Assembly (NCBI GenBank): GCA_029563035.1
Contig: JAKQTP010000123.1
Span: 124,001-188,000, forward strand
Reading direction: 5' to 3'
Origin: an archaeon
Lineage (GTDB): Archaea; Iainarchaeota; Iainarchaeia; CSSED10-239
Length of the DNA: 64,000 nucleotides
The position numbers were made by a program, and so were the translations under genes. Positions 24,373 through 32,233 of this stretch are shown one piece after another (position 1 is the stretch's first letter; every line of letters begins with the position of its first letter). Below the pieces are notes generated by a model. That model saw only the letters and a list, made by a program, of their open reading frames with translations, made no database searches and had not been told where the DNA came from.

Positions 24373-24576
24373 CTACATACCTTCTCCTGCATAAGGTCTT
24401 TCACCACAGTTTCTGCATTTTCCATAAATAAATTTATAGCTATGATATCCATGTTTGCAATCTTTTATATCACAATCTGTATAAATATAAAGTTCTTTTC
24501 CAGTATTCGGATCATAACCAGATTGAATTTTTTGTTTCTCCTTTCCACATATTGAACAATATCTAGAATAGATCAT
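24373..24576 (-). CDS. Zinc-ribbon protein
   Basis: 67 residues with two zinc knuckles: CSICGKEK near the N-terminus and CRNCGERP near the C-terminus, plus CDIKDCKHGYH between. Small structural or adaptor zinc protein; partner unknown. Confidence 0.65.
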   Translation of the reverse strand: MIYSRYCSICGKEKQKIQSGYDPNTGKELYIYTDCDIKDCKHGYHSYKFIYGKCRNCGERPYAGEGM

Positions 24577-24587
24577 TTCTATCCTCC

Positions 24588-25286
24588 TTAAAGATAATTA
24601 GAACAAAAATATTTTATTAATTTTTTGGTATGTCTATCAAATGCCAAAGGAATTATTTTATATGTATCATAATATTTTAGATAATGCAATCCCCAAGTCA
24701 TATATATTAGATCATAATTGCTTAACCTTACCAAGTTAAGATCTATATGATCTATAAAAACAGCATGCAAATTGTTTTTATCACAATAGCATCTAAGTTT
24801 TTTAATATAGCTTTTGGAAAAGCTATTACCTATTTGTATATAAATTCTATATATGTTACTTAAATCTTTAAATTGTTTTAATTGTCTTAAAATAGCTTTT
24901 TTTGGATCTAAACCTCCACCATATAAATATACTTTTATAGGTTTAAAAGAAGATTTTGTATAACATCTAATTCCTAATCTTTCTTTCCAATGCGGTATAT
25001 ATACTCTAATTTCTCTATTAAATAGTCTAGCACCTAAACCAAAATCATCTATAAATATCAGATGATGTGTTTTTCTATATAACTTATAAGCTAGAAGGAA
25101 TGAACATTTCTTTACATCTATATATACTACGTCACCTTGTTTAATCTTAATAGAAGAAATATTATTTTTTGCTATTGCTTTAAAAGAAGGGTATTTGGCA
25201 ATGTGATCTAACGCTCTTTTATAATGTCCTGTACCATACCTTTTGCATACAGGAGCATATATATAATATGCATTAAATATTTTCAT
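24588..25286 (-). CDS. PseG/SpsG-like sugar-nucleotide hydrolase or GT-B protein
   Basis: 232 residues. GTGHYKRALDHIAKY near residue 18, IFIDDFGLGARL near 75, VYLYGGGLDPKKAIL near 120 and IDLNLVRLSNYDLIYMTWGL near 190 follow the PseG/SpsG layout (G-x-GH-x-x-R, a D-D strand, GGxDP, then an N-x-x-x-L-x-x-x-D segment). PseG releases UDP from a sugar nucleotide in nonulosonic acid synthesis. A SpsF-like cytidylyltransferase lies at 48536, so the two may serve one glycan route. Confidence 0.6.
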   Translation of the reverse strand: MKIFNAYYIYAPVCKRYGTGHYKRALDHIAKYPSFKAIAKNNISSIKIKQGDVVYIDVKKCSFLLAYKLYRKTHHLIFIDDFGLGARLFNREIRVYIPHWKERLGIRCYTKSSFKPIKVYLYGGGLDPKKAILRQLKQFKDLSNIYRIYIQIGNSFSKSYIKKLRCYCDKNNLHAVFIDHIDLNLVRLSNYDLIYMTWGLHYLKYYDTYKIIPLAFDRHTKKLIKYFCSNYL

Positions 25287-25915
25287 GCTGCTATATCCTT
25301 TCCTTCTAATTTATAAGTTTTAACTAAATACTTTCTTAAATGTTCAAGTATTCTAACTCTATTTTTTTCTATATAACTAATAGAGATACCAAGCTTTTGA
25401 GAAACTTGAGGATAAGATAATCCTTCTACATGATACGAAAGAATTAATTGTTTATCCTTTTCTGATAGAGTATTTAAAGCAGAATCCAGCATTCTCATAT
25501 CTTCTTCTTTCATGAAATTTTCTTCTAAATCATTTTTAGAATGCTTATCTACATATTCTAGAAAACCAACTATATTACTTTCTATACTTTCTGTAGAATA
25601 AATATGTTCTCCTTCTTCGTTCTTAGATCGAGAAAGAGTACCTTCTTTTCTTAATCCATCTATTATCGCACCAGATAGCCTTTTAGAAGCATAAGTGCTA
25701 AAAGTATACCCTAATGTAGGATTATATTGTTCTACAGCATGAATTAATCCTATATAAGAATGCGATAGAATAACACTGGGATCTGCAGTAAAGAACTTTC
25801 TTGACATAATCTCTGCAGTCTTTTTTGCTAATTGAATATTATCTACTATCAATTCATTACGAAGATCTATATCTTTTGATTTATAATAAGCAAACCACTT
25901 ATCATTTATTGTCAT
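25283..25915 (-). CDS. RNA polymerase sigma factor (FliA/SigF-type)
   Basis: 210 residues from the ATG at 25915 (GAGGATT upstream); an earlier in-frame ATG overlaps the small gene before it. Region 2: LIVDNIQLAKKTAEIMSRKF, SYIGLIHAVEQYNPTLGYTF and STYASKRLSGAIIDGLRKEG. Region 4: LNTLSEKDKQLILSYHVEGL, SYPQVSQKLGISISYIEKNR. The best-conserved of the three sigma genes, and the only one in the minus region. It should steer host RNA polymerase to a phage promoter class. Confidence 0.88.
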   Translation of the reverse strand: MTINDKWFAYYKSKDIDLRNELIVDNIQLAKKTAEIMSRKFFTADPSVILSHSYIGLIHAVEQYNPTLGYTFSTYASKRLSGAIIDGLRKEGTLSRSKNEEGEHIYSTESIESNIVGFLEYVDKHSKNDLEENFMKEEDMRMLDSALNTLSEKDKQLILSYHVEGLSYPQVSQKLGISISYIEKNRVRILEHLRKYLVKTYKLEGKDIAA

Positions 25916-26051
25916 CATAATCCTCAAAAAGATTATATTGGATATTAAATTCAACATCATTTTTGGACCCACAAGACGGACAAGTGGAATCTTTTATTTT
26001 TGAATTCCAACATCTTTCACATTTATTACATCTATAAATATATTCTTCCAT
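25902..26051 (-). CDS. 49-residue zinc ribbon protein
   Basis: Starts at 26051 and ends with TGA at 25902, overlapping the sigma start by 14 bases. YRCNKCERCW and STCPSCGSK give a C-x2-C-x2-C plus C-x2-C zinc ribbon; the tail is acidic (EDYDDNK). Coupled to the sigma factor, so it may be an associated regulator. Confidence 0.65.
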   Translation of the reverse strand: MEEYIYRCNKCERCWNSKIKDSTCPSCGSKNDVEFNIQYNLFEDYDDNK

Positions 26052-26054
26052 ATA

Positions 26055-26441
26055 TCATACCTTCTTTTTTGGAAATTGAACTACGCTTGGTTCTTCTCTG
26101 CTTATAATACAATTTTCAAATTTAGCTTGTTCTCTTTTAAACTTTTTAACAAGAGATGCTTTGTCACTTTCTTTTTGATTTTCAAGATATTTTGGAACAG
26201 CAATTTTCATTTTATTTATAGTGCTATCTCTTTTGGCAAGAGCTCTTTCAAAAGCAATAGATTCACCCAATTTTTCATCATATGTATCACCATCAATAAT
26301 ATTAAGCTTGGCGGTACCTACATAAATTCTATCTAGATCATAATCAAGAATCCAGCATTTAGTTCTTGGTCTAGCTGTAAGATAATGTCTAAAATTAACA
26401 AAATAAAGTCTACCATTTACTGTGTATTTAAAGTAATTCAT
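26055..26441 (-). CDS. Hypothetical protein
   Basis: 128 residues. The first 45 are strand-rich (MNYFKYTVNGRLYFVNFRHY) and include CWILDYDLDRIYVGTA. LGESIAFERALAKRDSTINK follows, then a basic helix. The second part resembles a motif seen in other small phage proteins. Function unknown. Confidence 0.6.
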   Translation of the reverse strand: MNYFKYTVNGRLYFVNFRHYLTARPRTKCWILDYDLDRIYVGTAKLNIIDGDTYDEKLGESIAFERALAKRDSTINKMKIAVPKYLENQKESDKASLVKKFKREQAKFENCIISREEPSVVQFPKKKV

Positions 26442-26692
26442 TTTTCTACCTCTTCCTCTTGTTTTTCTTCTTTTCTTTTAATTATAGGTTTTCCCCAAAT
26501 ATTAGAATTAATTATTTTCACTAAAAGCTCAAAAATTAATATTGCAGGGCTAATAAGTGCTATAAGAACAAGAATAGCTAATTCACCTAAAGAGATAAAT
26601 TCTTTATCTACTAACTCTTTTTTAATCGTATTATATAAATAGACACAGGCACAGATAAACCAAATCAATAAAAATATTTTAAACATATTCAA
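26438..26692 (-). CDS. Small membrane protein
   Basis: 84 residues with two hydrophobic segments (about 3-21 and 38-62) and a charged C-terminus rich in Lys/Glu (KRKEEKQEEEVEK). Overlaps the downstream gene by 4 bases. Confidence 0.6.
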   Translation of the reverse strand: MNMFKIFLLIWFICACVYLYNTIKKELVDKEFISLGELAILVLIALISPAILIFELLVKIINSNIWGKPIIKRKEEKQEEEVEK

Positions 26693-26719
26693 GCTCCTTA
26701 GATTTTAAATTCAAATAAA

Positions 26720-26812
26720 AAAAGTGATCCGATACTTTTAGGGGTGCAGGAGGTCTTTGAGATGAACTAAAAATTGGAGGGTTTTTGTCATTTCAAGTAT
26801 CGGACCACTTTT
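26720..26812 (-). ncRNA. Long hairpin element with anti-SD-like loop
   Basis: Arms 26720-26737 and 26795-26812 pair at 17 of 18 positions (AAAAGTG-TCCGATACTT type) around a 57-base loop. In minus-strand RNA the loop carries two CCUCC stretches (ACCCUCC and GACCUCCUGC) resembling the 16S anti-Shine-Dalgarno sequence. In the opposite sense it carries AGGAGG followed by ATG AAC TAA. It fills the 150-base gap between two genes. The U-rich edge may also make it a terminator. Confidence 0.6.
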
Positions 26813-26842
26813 AAATTTATTATATAAATAATAAACTATTTC

Positions 26843-27097
26843 TTATTTACAGCACGCATTACTTCCATCACAATTTGAGGGACCTGTCATACAAGTTTTA
26901 CCTAAACTTGCACAATCAACTACTGGTTGACAATTGGAAGGCTCTAAACAAACTATAACTTTATCATTGCTATCACAACCCAAAGAAACAGAACCAGTTA
27001 CATTAGTAACTAAGAAAAGAGGTATTTCTTTTTCTGCATCACAAGCAGCAAATATAACAAGACAAATTATTACTAAACTCATATAAATTTTTTTCAT
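26843..27097 (-). CDS. Cys-rich lipoprotein
   Basis: 84 residues. A Sec signal (KKIYMSLVIICLVIF) ends in the lipobox FAAC, so it should be lipidated at Cys19. The mature part holds eight Cys (LGCDS, VCLEPSNCQ, VDCASLGKTC, SNCDGSNACC), like a small disulfide-knotted exported protein. Role unknown; possibly surface exclusion. Confidence 0.65.
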   Translation of the reverse strand: MKKIYMSLVIICLVIFAACDAEKEIPLFLVTNVTGSVSLGCDSNDKVIVCLEPSNCQPVVDCASLGKTCMTGPSNCDGSNACCK

Positions 27098-27098
27098 T

Positions 27099-27521
27099 TT
27101 ATTTAAATCTCCTCGATTGATTTGCTAGTAATTTATGCCAAAATTTTGTTGGAAGAAATATATTTTCTATTGTAGCTGCTTCTTGAAACAATGGAGATAT
27201 ATCCTTATGTGAGTGCCCTGCTAATCCACAACCTATTTCTGTTACTAAGAAAATATTTTCTGGATGTTGCTTTGCATATTGTATAAATCTATCAACATAT
27301 ACTTTAATCTTCTCAATAGTCAGTTTATTAGAGATAGAAGCATTTACTGTAGGAATACCATATGTTCTACCTTGAATACCCTCACCTTGACCATATTTAG
27401 CACCCCAAGACATAGCAGTTTTAGCAGCACCCTTTCCATGTCTACCAGAAATGTTAGATCCAAAGACAAAGATTTCATTTTCTTTGAGTTCAGTAATGTT
27501 ATTTGGTGTTATTCTGTTCAT
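27099..27521 (-). CDS. Macro-like A1S_2505-type phage protein
   Basis: 140 residues. NEIFVFGSNISGRHGKGAAK near residue 16, AKYGQGEGIQGRTYGIPTVN, YAKQHPENIFLVTEIGCGLA and DISPLFQEA match a phage family with a macro-domain-like Rossmann core. It may bind ADP-ribose or a related nucleotide; activity unproven. Confidence 0.75.
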   Translation of the reverse strand: MNRITPNNITELKENEIFVFGSNISGRHGKGAAKTAMSWGAKYGQGEGIQGRTYGIPTVNASISNKLTIEKIKVYVDRFIQYAKQHPENIFLVTEIGCGLAGHSHKDISPLFQEAATIENIFLPTKFWHKLLANQSRRFK

Positions 27522-27685
27522 TTTCTATACCACACAGTAACATCACTAGGCTTCATTGGAATATACTCTACTGTAATATTTATAACATCCTTCGCAGAAC
27601 TTTTATACTCTTCTAGAAATTTATTTATTTTATTTTCAGCTACTGCATTAAGTACTGCTCTAAATGTTATAGATTGTATCTTCAT
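27518..27685 (-). CDS. Small hypothetical protein (paralogue of 27957)
   Basis: 55 residues, start at 27685, stop overlapping the next gene (ATGA). Begins MKIQSITFRAVLNAV and ends VTVWYRK. Its ending and the VEYIP segment resemble VENIP and ATLWYKE of the gene at 27957, suggesting a small duplication. Confidence 0.55.
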   Translation of the reverse strand: MKIQSITFRAVLNAVAENKINKFLEEYKSSAKDVINITVEYIPMKPSDVTVWYRK

Positions 27686-27695
27686 TAATTCTATT

Positions 27696-27920
27696 CTATT
27701 TTTTAATTATTAATATTGCTATTACTAAAGCTAACACTATAAGCACAGACATTAGCATTAATTGATTGCCAGTATTTACGTCAATACCCAACGATTGTTG
27801 TACTTCAGATTGTTGTACTTCAATAGATGTTTTCTGATCTACATAATTGTTTTGTGTAGTATTGTTATCCTTCCAAACACTTAAAGGATGCATAGGATGC
27901 CATACATCTGTCGATTCCAT
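27696..27920 (-). CDS. Tail-anchored small membrane protein
   Basis: 74 residues. Soluble Gln/Ser-rich N-terminal part with a short internal repeat (EVQQSEVQQS), then one C-terminal membrane span (LMLMSVLIVLALVIAILI) and two Lys. Function unknown. Confidence 0.65.
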   Translation of the reverse strand: MESTDVWHPMHPLSVWKDNNTTQNNYVDQKTSIEVQQSEVQQSLGIDVNTGNQLMLMSVLIVLALVIAILIIKK

Positions 27921-27956
27921 ATTATTCTAAATCTCCTTTTGTTTGAAGGTAGCATT

Positions 27957-28130
27957 TTATTCTTTATACCATAGAGTAGCATAAGTTAAATCAGAATTTG
28001 ATGAAATATTGATAATATTTTCAATTGGAATATTCTCTACGTCAATAATATTATTTATCATTTCTTCCCTACTTTCTTGATTTGTTCCTGAACAGTAAAG
28101 ACTGCAAAATCTTTTACATTTTATTTTCAT
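27957..28130 (-). CDS. Small hypothetical protein (paralogue of 27518)
   Basis: 57 residues, start at 28130. Three Cys in CKRFCSLYC near the N-terminus, then VENIPIENIINISS and ending ATLWYKE. Related by eye to the 27518 gene. Confidence 0.5.
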   Translation of the reverse strand: MKIKCKRFCSLYCSGTNQESREEMINNIIDVENIPIENIINISSNSDLTYATLWYKE

Positions 28131-28142
28131 GGTATCATACCT

Positions 28143-28526
28143 TTAACACATATCTTGTACTAAATATTTACATTTTTCTAGATTCTCTATATGCTTAATA
28201 ACATTTTTAACTGGTATATTCAAATATTCAGAAACAGAAGAAGCAGTAGTAGATCTTGTTGTTTTCCAATCTACTATACAATTATATACTGATTCTTCTT
28301 CTTTAGAGCTAAAGTATTTATTTTCATGTTTTATTGGATATCCACGAGTTTTAAATTGCTTCTCACATAATTTTTCAATCTTACTAAAATCTATCTTTGT
28401 AATAGTATAATCACTTTCTATACCAGATATATCTCTTTTCCATTTAGGCCATAAAGATATTTCTTTTGCTGCTTTGTAGATGTCTTTTATTATATCATTC
28501 ATTTTACTATTAGATAAATAATCCAA
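28143..28526 (-). CDS. Protein with C-terminal winged-helix-like domain
   Basis: 127 residues. The C-terminal half (EESVYNCIVDWKTTRSTTAS, SVSEYLNIPVKNVIKHIENL) reads as a winged helix-turn-helix. The N-terminal half is helical with KEISLWPKWKRD. Possible DNA-binding regulator. Confidence 0.6.
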   Translation of the reverse strand: MDYLSNSKMNDIIKDIYKAAKEISLWPKWKRDISGIESDYTITKIDFSKIEKLCEKQFKTRGYPIKHENKYFSSKEEESVYNCIVDWKTTRSTTASSVSEYLNIPVKNVIKHIENLEKCKYLVQDMC

Positions 28527-28675
28527 AATATTAAATATACAATTATGTCTATTAATAAGAAAAATAAAGTAAGCATACCACTAATTATATCAGCAACAAA
28601 ATCTCGTTTTGGAACAATGCATATAATAAGTACAGCTATTAATATAAAAATGCTTGTTGCTATAAATGGAATCAT
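28499..28675 (-). CDS. 58-residue membrane protein
   Basis: Start at 28675, stop TGA at 28499, overlapping the following gene by 28 bases. Two hydrophobic spans (FIATSIFILIAVLIICIV and MLTLFFLLIDIIVYLIFWII) with a short charged loop. Unknown function. Confidence 0.55.
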   Translation of the reverse strand: MIPFIATSIFILIAVLIICIVPKRDFVADIISGMLTLFFLLIDIIVYLIFWIIYLIVK

Positions 28676-28936
28676 CTACTTACACTCCTTACAATAAGCA
28701 ATACCTTTACCACCATTAACAAGTTCTTCTACAGGAACAGATCTACCACATTTAGAACAATTACTAAATCCTTCAACTAAAATAGGTCTTAATTCACCTT
28801 GTCTCCAATTTTTACAATTTAAACCTTCTTCTTCAGAAAAAGATTTCTTCATACCGTAATCACCATTAGGATGAAAACAATGATAGATACTAATAAAGAC
28901 GCAGTTATTACAATGTTTTATTTCTTTAGAATCCAT
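28676..28936 (-). CDS. Cys-rich zinc-binding protein
   Basis: 86 residues. CNNCVFISIYHCFHP, then NCKNW, then CSKCGRSVP and CKECK at the end: at least two zinc sites. The first part resembles small phage proteins of the C-x2-C ... H-P type. Function unknown. Confidence 0.65.
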   Translation of the reverse strand: MDSKEIKHCNNCVFISIYHCFHPNGDYGMKKSFSEEEGLNCKNWRQGELRPILVEGFSNCSKCGRSVPVEELVNGGKGIAYCKECK

Positions 28937-29076
28937 TTTAAAATTTCTATCTCTCTATCTATTTTAATGTATTCATCAAAGTTAAAAAAAGGACTACCTA
29001 TATTTTTATAAGATCCATCTTTTAATTTTTCTTGTAATTTCTTTATTCTATCTTTAATTTGTTTTTCAGTTTTCAT
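28918..29076 (-). CDS. 52-residue coiled-coil-like protein
   Basis: Start at 29076, stop at 28918, overlapping the next gene by 19 bases. KTEKQIKDRIKKLQEKLKDG is a charged amphipathic helix, followed by a GSPFFNFDEY turn and another helix. Lies just downstream of tRNA-Asn. Confidence 0.5.
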   Translation of the reverse strand: MKTEKQIKDRIKKLQEKLKDGSYKNIGSPFFNFDEYIKIDREIEILKWILKK

Positions 29077-29090
29077 ATTTTATCTTTATG

Positions 29091-29163
29091 CTCTGGTGAC
29101 TGGGTTCGAACCAGTGACCATTCGGTTAACAGCCGAAGGCTCTTCCAACTGAGCTACACCAGA
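29091..29163 (-). tRNA. tRNA-Asn(GTT)
   Basis: Complete 73-base cloverleaf on the minus strand: 7-bp acceptor (TCTGGTG/CACCAGA), D-stem GCTC/GAGC, anticodon stem TTCGG/CCGAA with loop CTGTTAA (anticodon GTT), T-stem ACTGG/CCAGT with loop TTCGAAC, discriminator G. No encoded CCA. The only fully canonical tRNA in the window. Confidence 0.95.
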
Positions 29164-29168
29164 ATATA

Positions 29169-29504
29169 TTATACACCTATTTCTTTTACTTCAGCTTCCA
29201 GTTCAATTTCTTTCTTTTTGAAATACCAATCTATACCTTTTTTACTAAAATATACTGCTAATCCAGAGATACTTGTTATAATAGCATCTATAATGATATT
29301 TCCTGTATGAATTTGTATTCCATTAGATGTAACTTCTATAGATGAAGAAGTTTCTTTTTTTGCATCTTTCATCATATATATTTCATGTGTTATTTCTGGC
29401 TTTGATTTAAAGAAATAGGAGTGATTTATCACTCCTATTCCTAATCCACCAAAAATAATTATTAAAAACGAAGAAAAGTATATTACTCTCTTCTTGATTT
29501 TCAT
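29169..29504 (-). CDS. Membrane protein
   Basis: 111 residues. First span about 8-27 (YFSSFLIIIFGGLGIGVI), a periplasmic-type middle, then a second weaker span (IIIDAIITSISGLAVYF) followed by a basic/acidic tail. Overlaps the GNAT stop. Could be a holin-like protein, but no diagnostic motif. Confidence 0.6.
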   Translation of the reverse strand: MKIKKRVIYFSSFLIIIFGGLGIGVINHSYFFKSKPEITHEIYMMKDAKKETSSSIEVTSNGIQIHTGNIIIDAIITSISGLAVYFSKKGIDWYFKKKEIELEAEVKEIGV

Positions 29505-30238
29505 ACCGCTCCTTCTTCAAATAGAGTATTTTGCTCTACTTTCTTTTCAGATTTCTTATTTTGAATTTTAATAGGCTTATATTTAATAGTTACAAGTTTA
29601 GATTCCCTAATTATCTCACGATATTGTGAAAGTTTGGCTTCTAACTGGGGCATATGCCTCTGAATGATAAGCATATTTTTGTCCCAAAGATCTGCAGTAT
29701 ATTCATTTTCCACTAACTCAATAGAATGACCGAATTTGTTAAACCTCTCCCAAACTTTTTCAAAAGAACCTTCATTTAAAAGAGATAACTGATAAATACA
29801 AAGTGTTTTTCCTGTCGCAGTTTTGTGCAAAAGCTCCCCTGACAGTTGAATACCTAAAGATGGAAGAAGAAACTTTCTTTGTTCTTCATTATCACCTACA
29901 ATAGTATCTTCAAACAATCTTCTACCTTCTAAAATGCTTTGAAAGATAGTAGAGCAATATAAAGCTGTTCCAATACCTTGTCTTCTATATTCTGGAACAG
30001 TTCCAACACTACCAAATTTCAAAATATGACTTTGAGGACGTCCAGCAGCCATCATTGCACCAAGAATATTACCAGAAGTATCTTCACAATGCCAGCAGCT
30101 GATAGTATTTCCTTTTATTTTATCTTTAATTCCCTCAAGAAAAGTAAATCCACCGAGAGCACAACTAATTTTGGGATGATTAAATATTAACTGTACTTTT
30201 TCAGCTTGCGATGATTCACTAATACAAATCTTATACAT
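29501..30238 (-). CDS. GNAT-family acetyltransferase
   Basis: 245 residues. The acetyl-CoA motif VPEYRRQGIGTALY lies near residue 85, preceded by GAMMAAGRP and followed by FEDTIVGDNEEQRKFL and SLGIQLSGEL. The C-terminal ~80 residues form an extra helical region ending KSEKKVEQNTLFEE. Target unknown; phage GNATs often modify host proteins. Confidence 0.75.
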   Translation of the reverse strand: MYKICISESSQAEKVQLIFNHPKISCALGGFTFLEGIKDKIKGNTISCWHCEDTSGNILGAMMAAGRPQSHILKFGSVGTVPEYRRQGIGTALYCSTIFQSILEGRRLFEDTIVGDNEEQRKFLLPSLGIQLSGELLHKTATGKTLCIYQLSLLNEGSFEKVWERFNKFGHSIELVENEYTADLWDKNMLIIQRHMPQLEAKLSQYREIIRESKLVTIKYKPIKIQNKKSEKKVEQNTLFEEGAV

Positions 30239-30261
30239 GATATCTCCTTTAAAAAAGAATG

Positions 30262-30336
30262 TGGAGACGTGAGGTCTCGAACCTCAGTCCATGCTAGACT
30301 GTAGTCTAGCCGCTCTCCCTGTTGAGCTACGCCCCC
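30262..30336 (-). tRNA. tRNA with non-standard (8-base) anticodon loop, isotype unclear
   Basis: 75 bases. Acceptor GGGGGCG/CGTCTCC (with wobble pairs), D-arm GCTC-AACAGGGA-GAGC, and T-arm TGAGG-TTCGAGA-CCTCA are normal. The anticodon arm is 18 bases instead of 17: GCTAG, loop ACTACAGT, CTAGC, an almost perfect palindrome that could even pair further. If U33 is the T of CTACA, the anticodon would be ACA. No CCA encoded. It may be a frameshift-type tRNA, a variant that escapes anticodon nucleases, or a decayed gene. Confidence 0.75.
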
Positions 30337-30374
30337 GATATGCTTAATTATATGAATTGGATAGAATTACTCTA

Positions 30375-30698
30375 TTATTTTTTTTCATCGACAGATTTAT
30401 TATCTATCAATGCTAATCCTAATAAAGCACTCTCTAAAACGGTGATTTTATTATGTGGAAGTTTTAATTCATATATATAATTGATAAATTCAACTACTTC
30501 ATGAATAAAAGTAGAATATCTCATAGCAGGAGGAGCAGATTTGTTTATTAGAATTTCTAATGTAGCAAATCTGGCTTCTCCCATATCATTATCTATCTTT
30601 TTACCATTAACTAATTTAACTGTAATAACATGAGGTCCAATAATAATTCTTTTTGGTACCTTATTTCTCTTTACACTATTTTTAGTTATTCTTATCAT
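30375..30698 (-). CDS. Metallopeptidase-like small protein with altered HExxH
   Basis: 107 residues. A strand-rich first half (RIIIGPHVITVKLVNGKK, EARFATLEILI) leads to TFIHEVVEFINYIYELKLPH and VLESALLGLALI. This is the layout of small phage ImmA/SprT-like metalloproteins, but the helix has H-E-V-V-E instead of H-E-x-x-H. Activity doubtful. Confidence 0.55.
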   Translation of the reverse strand: MIRITKNSVKRNKVPKRIIIGPHVITVKLVNGKKIDNDMGEARFATLEILINKSAPPAMRYSTFIHEVVEFINYIYELKLPHNKITVLESALLGLALIDNKSVDEKK

Positions 30699-31081
30699 AT
30701 TTTAATTTTTGTTCTTTCTGTTATTGCAGCAGTTTCATGATTTTTTAATATTTCTGGACAATCTTCTTGTTTTAATATATATTCTCGAATTGCTCTAATT
30801 GATTCTAAATCTATCTTTTTTAATTCTTCTTTTGCTTCTTTATCTGCTATATCTGCTAAAACATCCGGAGTAAAAATTTCATCTTTAGTTTTTTCTACAA
30901 TTTTTTCTCCATCCCATTTTAATTTATAGTAAGTATCTTCTGTAAATAAATCTAAATTAAAATGTCTAGTTCCTTTTTCATTAACACATATATCATCTTT
31001 TTCTGGTTGTTGAAAAGCATCAGAAAAAGCTGCTACAATCGTATTACCCTGTAATCTTATATAATGTTTGTTATAATCCAT
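30695..31081 (-). CDS. Tail-fibre-associated small protein
   Basis: 128 residues directly downstream of the tail fibre. YIRLQGNTIVAAFSDAFQQP and TYYKLKWDGEKIVEKTKDEI resemble phage proteins encoded after fibres, some of which act as assembly chaperones. The C-terminal half is helical (ADIADKEAKEELKKIDLESI). Confidence 0.55.
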   Translation of the reverse strand: MDYNKHYIRLQGNTIVAAFSDAFQQPEKDDICVNEKGTRHFNLDLFTEDTYYKLKWDGEKIVEKTKDEIFTPDVLADIADKEAKEELKKIDLESIRAIREYILKQEDCPEILKNHETAAITERTKIKI

Positions 31082-31094
31082 TGATTAATACCGT

Positions 31095-32228
31095 TTATAA
31101 TTCGCATTCTAATGTATAATGAAATTGATAAAAAACGCCAGAGGTTAAACCTTTACCAGAATCTAATAATGATCTACATGCAACAGCCCCAACAGAAAGA
31201 GCAGTAACAGAAGTTCCAATATCTACATCGACAGCCGTTGTTACTTTGTTAGCTGTCCCATTAGTAGAATAGATCGTAACAGTAGGAATATCTGCCATTC
31301 TTTGCCATTCAAAACCTGCCATTGCATTAGTCGCTCTAGCCTGTCTTTGAACAGAACCATTTACTGTATCTGTACCAGGTGGATCTGCCAAAGCGTATGA
31401 TTTTTTATATCTTCGTTCACATGCTTGTAAATCTGATTCATATGTTCCACCAAAAGGCTGATACGGAGCAGCTTCTGTACCCTCATTCAATACAACTCCT
31501 GTCAACCAAAAGTTATTGTCAGTAGAATCAGTTCCATTAACTTGATTTGAGGTTGCAACATAAATTCCGTTTTGCCAAGTATTAGGTGTTGTGTAATAAT
31601 CAGAACCAATTGCTAATGTAAAATTAACAGTTAAACCAATACCATTAGTATAATTCCATGTTCCGTCTGAATAGTCAAAGGTTACTGTTATCGTTTTATA
31701 TTCCCATGTTTCTGTTTCATTAATTGTAAATTCTGAGACATACGATCTATCAAATCCCCTGTTAAAAAACGAAACACAATATATACCTACTTTTGTGGCT
31801 TTTACCCAAAAAGATAGTGTTGCTGTTTTTCCCACAAGATTTTTAAATACATATCCTTCAATATGTTGTCTAAAAGATGTTCCATCTGTAGCTGCAATAG
31901 ATGTATCAGCAGTAGTGCAATCTAGTTTAACGCTTTTTGTAAAAATAGAATTTGAAGGAACATCAGTATCTTGGGTAACCGTATGTGCAGCAGCACCAGA
32001 TTTATGATATTTCCATCTATCGAGAGTATAAGTACCATTAGCAACAGAAGAAAAACTAGTACCACGTTGTGCTATATCCATAGCACCATTTATTATATAA
32101 TTTTTAGAATCAAAATCTGGATATGTTTCGATGATAGTAGCTAATTCATCTGCTACATCTGACCACTCATTTAAAGGTTGATGTCCATCTACGTTAAATG
32201 CATGTTGGAGATCTTCTAATAAACCCAT
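31095..32228 (-). CDS. Tail fibre/receptor-binding protein with carbohydrate-binding-like module
   Basis: 377 residues. The N-terminal ~45 may attach to the tail (LLEDLQHAFNVDGHQPLNEW). From about 43, NYIINGAMDIAQRGTSF and YTLDRWKYHK begin a jelly-roll module common in phage fibres, with ATLSFWVKATK and TWEYKTITVTFDYSDGTW typical of its strands. FGGTYESDLQACERRYKKSY begins the receptor-side end. Base composition is richer in G/C than the neighbours, and the Ser/Thr/Gly content suits an exposed virion protein. Confidence 0.85.
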   Translation of the reverse strand: MGLLEDLQHAFNVDGHQPLNEWSDVADELATIIETYPDFDSKNYIINGAMDIAQRGTSFSSVANGTYTLDRWKYHKSGAAAHTVTQDTDVPSNSIFTKSVKLDCTTADTSIAATDGTSFRQHIEGYVFKNLVGKTATLSFWVKATKVGIYCVSFFNRGFDRSYVSEFTINETETWEYKTITVTFDYSDGTWNYTNGIGLTVNFTLAIGSDYYTTPNTWQNGIYVATSNQVNGTDSTDNNFWLTGVVLNEGTEAAPYQPFGGTYESDLQACERRYKKSYALADPPGTDTVNGSVQRQARATNAMAGFEWQRMADIPTVTIYSTNGTANKVTTAVDVDIGTSVTALSVGAVACRSLLDSGKGLTSGVFYQFHYTLECEL

Positions 32229-32233
32229 TATAT

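Noticed and set aside
26076..26336. Plus-strand ORFs throughout 19-64 kb other than tnpB
   Set aside because: They mirror minus-strand genes, are Phe/Ser/Ile-rich shadows typical of AT-rich DNA, and lack plausible starts.
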